Source: JAUREX01 sp044356825 (GTDB taxonomy: Bacteria; Pseudomonadota; Alphaproteobacteria; Rhodobacterales; Rhodobacteraceae). From it: a stretch of DNA of 15,789 nucleotides. Below, in pieces: positions 14,998 through 15,789 of the stretch (position 1 is its first letter; each line of letters starts with the position of its first letter). The stretch covers positions 1 through 15,789 of the forward strand of contig JBIKVM010000051.1 of NCBI GenBank assembly GCA_044356825.1, written 5' to 3'. Below the pieces are notes generated by a model. That model did not search any database, had not been told where the DNA came from, and worked only from the letters and a program-made list of their open reading frames with translations. Position numbers and translations under genes: made by a program.

Positions 14998-15789
14998 ATG
15001 ATCGCCGACCGCCACGCCCGCATCGTCATCATCGGGGCCGGTGCGATCGGCTGCGCGCTTGCGGCCGCGCTCGCGCGGAAGGGCGAGCGCGATGTGCTCG
15101 TGCTCGAGAAGGCGCAGATCACGCATGGCTCCACCTGGCACGCCGCCGGCCTCGTGGGGCAGTTGCGCGGCAAGCGCGCGCTGACGCGCCTCATGCAGAA
15201 CTCGGTCGCGGTGTTCGACCGGCTCTCGGCCGAGACGGGCGGCACGATCGACTGGAAGAAGGTGGGCAGCCTGCGCCTCGCCGCCTCTGCCCCGCGCTGG
15301 AGCGAGATCCGCCGCTCGGTGCAGCTGGCGAAATCCTTCGGCTTCGAGGCGCATCTCCTCTCGCCCGCCGAGGCGAAGGCGCGCTTCGATCTCATCGAGC
15401 CGGCGGGGGTGGTGGGGGCGGCGTGGATCCCCTCGGACGGCTATGTGGACCCCTACGCGCTGACGATGGCCTATGCGCAGGCCGCCCGCCGCGCCGGCGT
15501 GCGCATCGAGGAGGGCGTGCGGGTCGAGGCGATCCCGGTCGCGGGGCGGCGCGCGCTCGGGGTGGTGACCGACCACGGCACCATCGGGGCCGAGATCGTC
15601 GTCAACTGCGCGGGCTACTGGGCGCGGCGGGTGGGGGCGATGGCGGGCGTCGCCCTCGCCGCGGGGGTGGTGGAGCATCAGTATTTCGTCACCGAAAAGG
15701 GGCTCGACCTGCCCCCCGACCTCACCACGCTGCGCGATCCCGACCGCAACTTCTACCTCAAGCCCGATGTGGGCGGCGCCTTCGCGATC
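14998..15789 (+). CDS. FAD-dependent oxidoreductase, dimethylglycine/sarcosine dehydrogenase type, 3' part missing
   Basis: 264 codons are visible before the window ends. Translation begins MIADRHARIVIIGAGAIGCA, with the dinucleotide-binding GAGAIG at 13-18 and the ribose-binding Glu37. STWHAAG at about 45-51 places His48 where dimethylglycine dehydrogenase attaches FAD covalently. Further family blocks are GSLRLAAS, IPSDGYVDPYALTMAYAQAAR and VVNCAGYWARRVG. This is the DAO-type FAD domain. Family members of this kind usually carry C-terminal GcvT-like folate domains, which would lie outside the window. Substrates are probably N-methylated amino acids such as dimethylglycine or sarcosine, but the exact one is not decidable. 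The ribosome-binding site is weak. It is divergent from bchE across 283 bases, and codon use matches its neighbours. Confidence 0.88.
   Translation, partial: MIADRHARIVIIGAGAIGCALAAALARKGERDVLVLEKAQITHGSTWHAAGLVGQLRGKRALTRLMQNSVAVFDRLSAETGGTIDWKKVGSLRLAASAPRWSEIRRSVQLAKSFGFEAHLLSPAEAKARFDLIEPAGVVGAAWIPSDGYVDPYALTMAYAQAARRAGVRIEEGVRVEAIPVAGRRALGVVTDHGTIGAEIVVNCAGYWARRVGAMAGVALAAGVVEHQYFVTEKGLDLPPDLTTLRDPDRNFYLKPDVGGAFAI

Noticed and set aside
14743..15678. 311-residue minus-strand frame right of bchE
   Set aside because: It lies antisense to the flavoprotein gene, whose plus-strand translation has clear FAD-binding motifs, and it covers the bchE promoter elements.

Overview
The window is GC-rich DNA from an alphaproteobacterium, most likely a phototrophic member of the Rhodobacterales. 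The evidence is the fused str-S10-spc ribosomal gene order, ribosomal proteins that read like Rhodobacter-type S12, L22 and L29, and bacteriochlorophyll genes (bchE, bchJ) whose promoter carries FnrL-like and PpsR/CrtJ-like sites. The genus cannot be fixed from sequence reading alone.

Layout. (1) Positions 1-9772, minus strand, hold one long translation operon, read from right to left: rpsL, rpsG, fusA, tuf, rpsJ, rplC, rplD, rplW, rplB, rpsS, rplV, rpsC, rplP, rpmC, rpsQ and a truncated rplN. Genes overlap or sit a few bases apart, except at four wider spacers (fusA/tuf, tuf/rpsJ, rplW/rplB, rplP/rpmC). These four contain GC-rich hairpins without U-tracts. A good sigma-70-type promoter (TTGACA, 17 bp, TAATTG) lies about 220 bp upstream of rpsL, giving a leader of about 215 nt with a palindrome. 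(2) Positions 10053-10183, plus strand: a tRNA-Ser(UGA) gene with encoded CCA and a plausible own promoter, divergent from the ribosomal promoter. (3) Positions 10184-10592: about 410 bp without a convincing gene. (4) Positions 10593-12473, plus strand: a P1B-type metal-transporting ATPase with a TPCP membrane motif and no N-terminal metal-binding domain. (5) Positions 12491-14714, minus strand: bchE and bchJ, overlapping and convergent with the ATPase. (6) Positions 14715-14997: a divergent regulatory region. (7) From 14998, plus strand: the N-terminal part of a dimethylglycine/sarcosine dehydrogenase-type flavoprotein, cut by the window edge.

How the parts work together. The ribosomal operon supplies both subunits and two elongation factors from one main promoter, whose GC-rich discriminator fits growth-rate or stringent control. 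BchE is the oxygen-independent (radical SAM, cobalamin) cyclase that forms ring E of bacteriochlorophyll, and BchJ is a V4R-domain protein of the same pathway. Their promoter looks built to be on without oxygen and repressed with oxygen. I see no mobile element, CRISPR array or clearly undescribed system. The most interesting material is regulatory: the bchE promoter, the hairpins bracketing tuf, the str leader, and the placement of a bchEJ pair beside the ribosomal operon.
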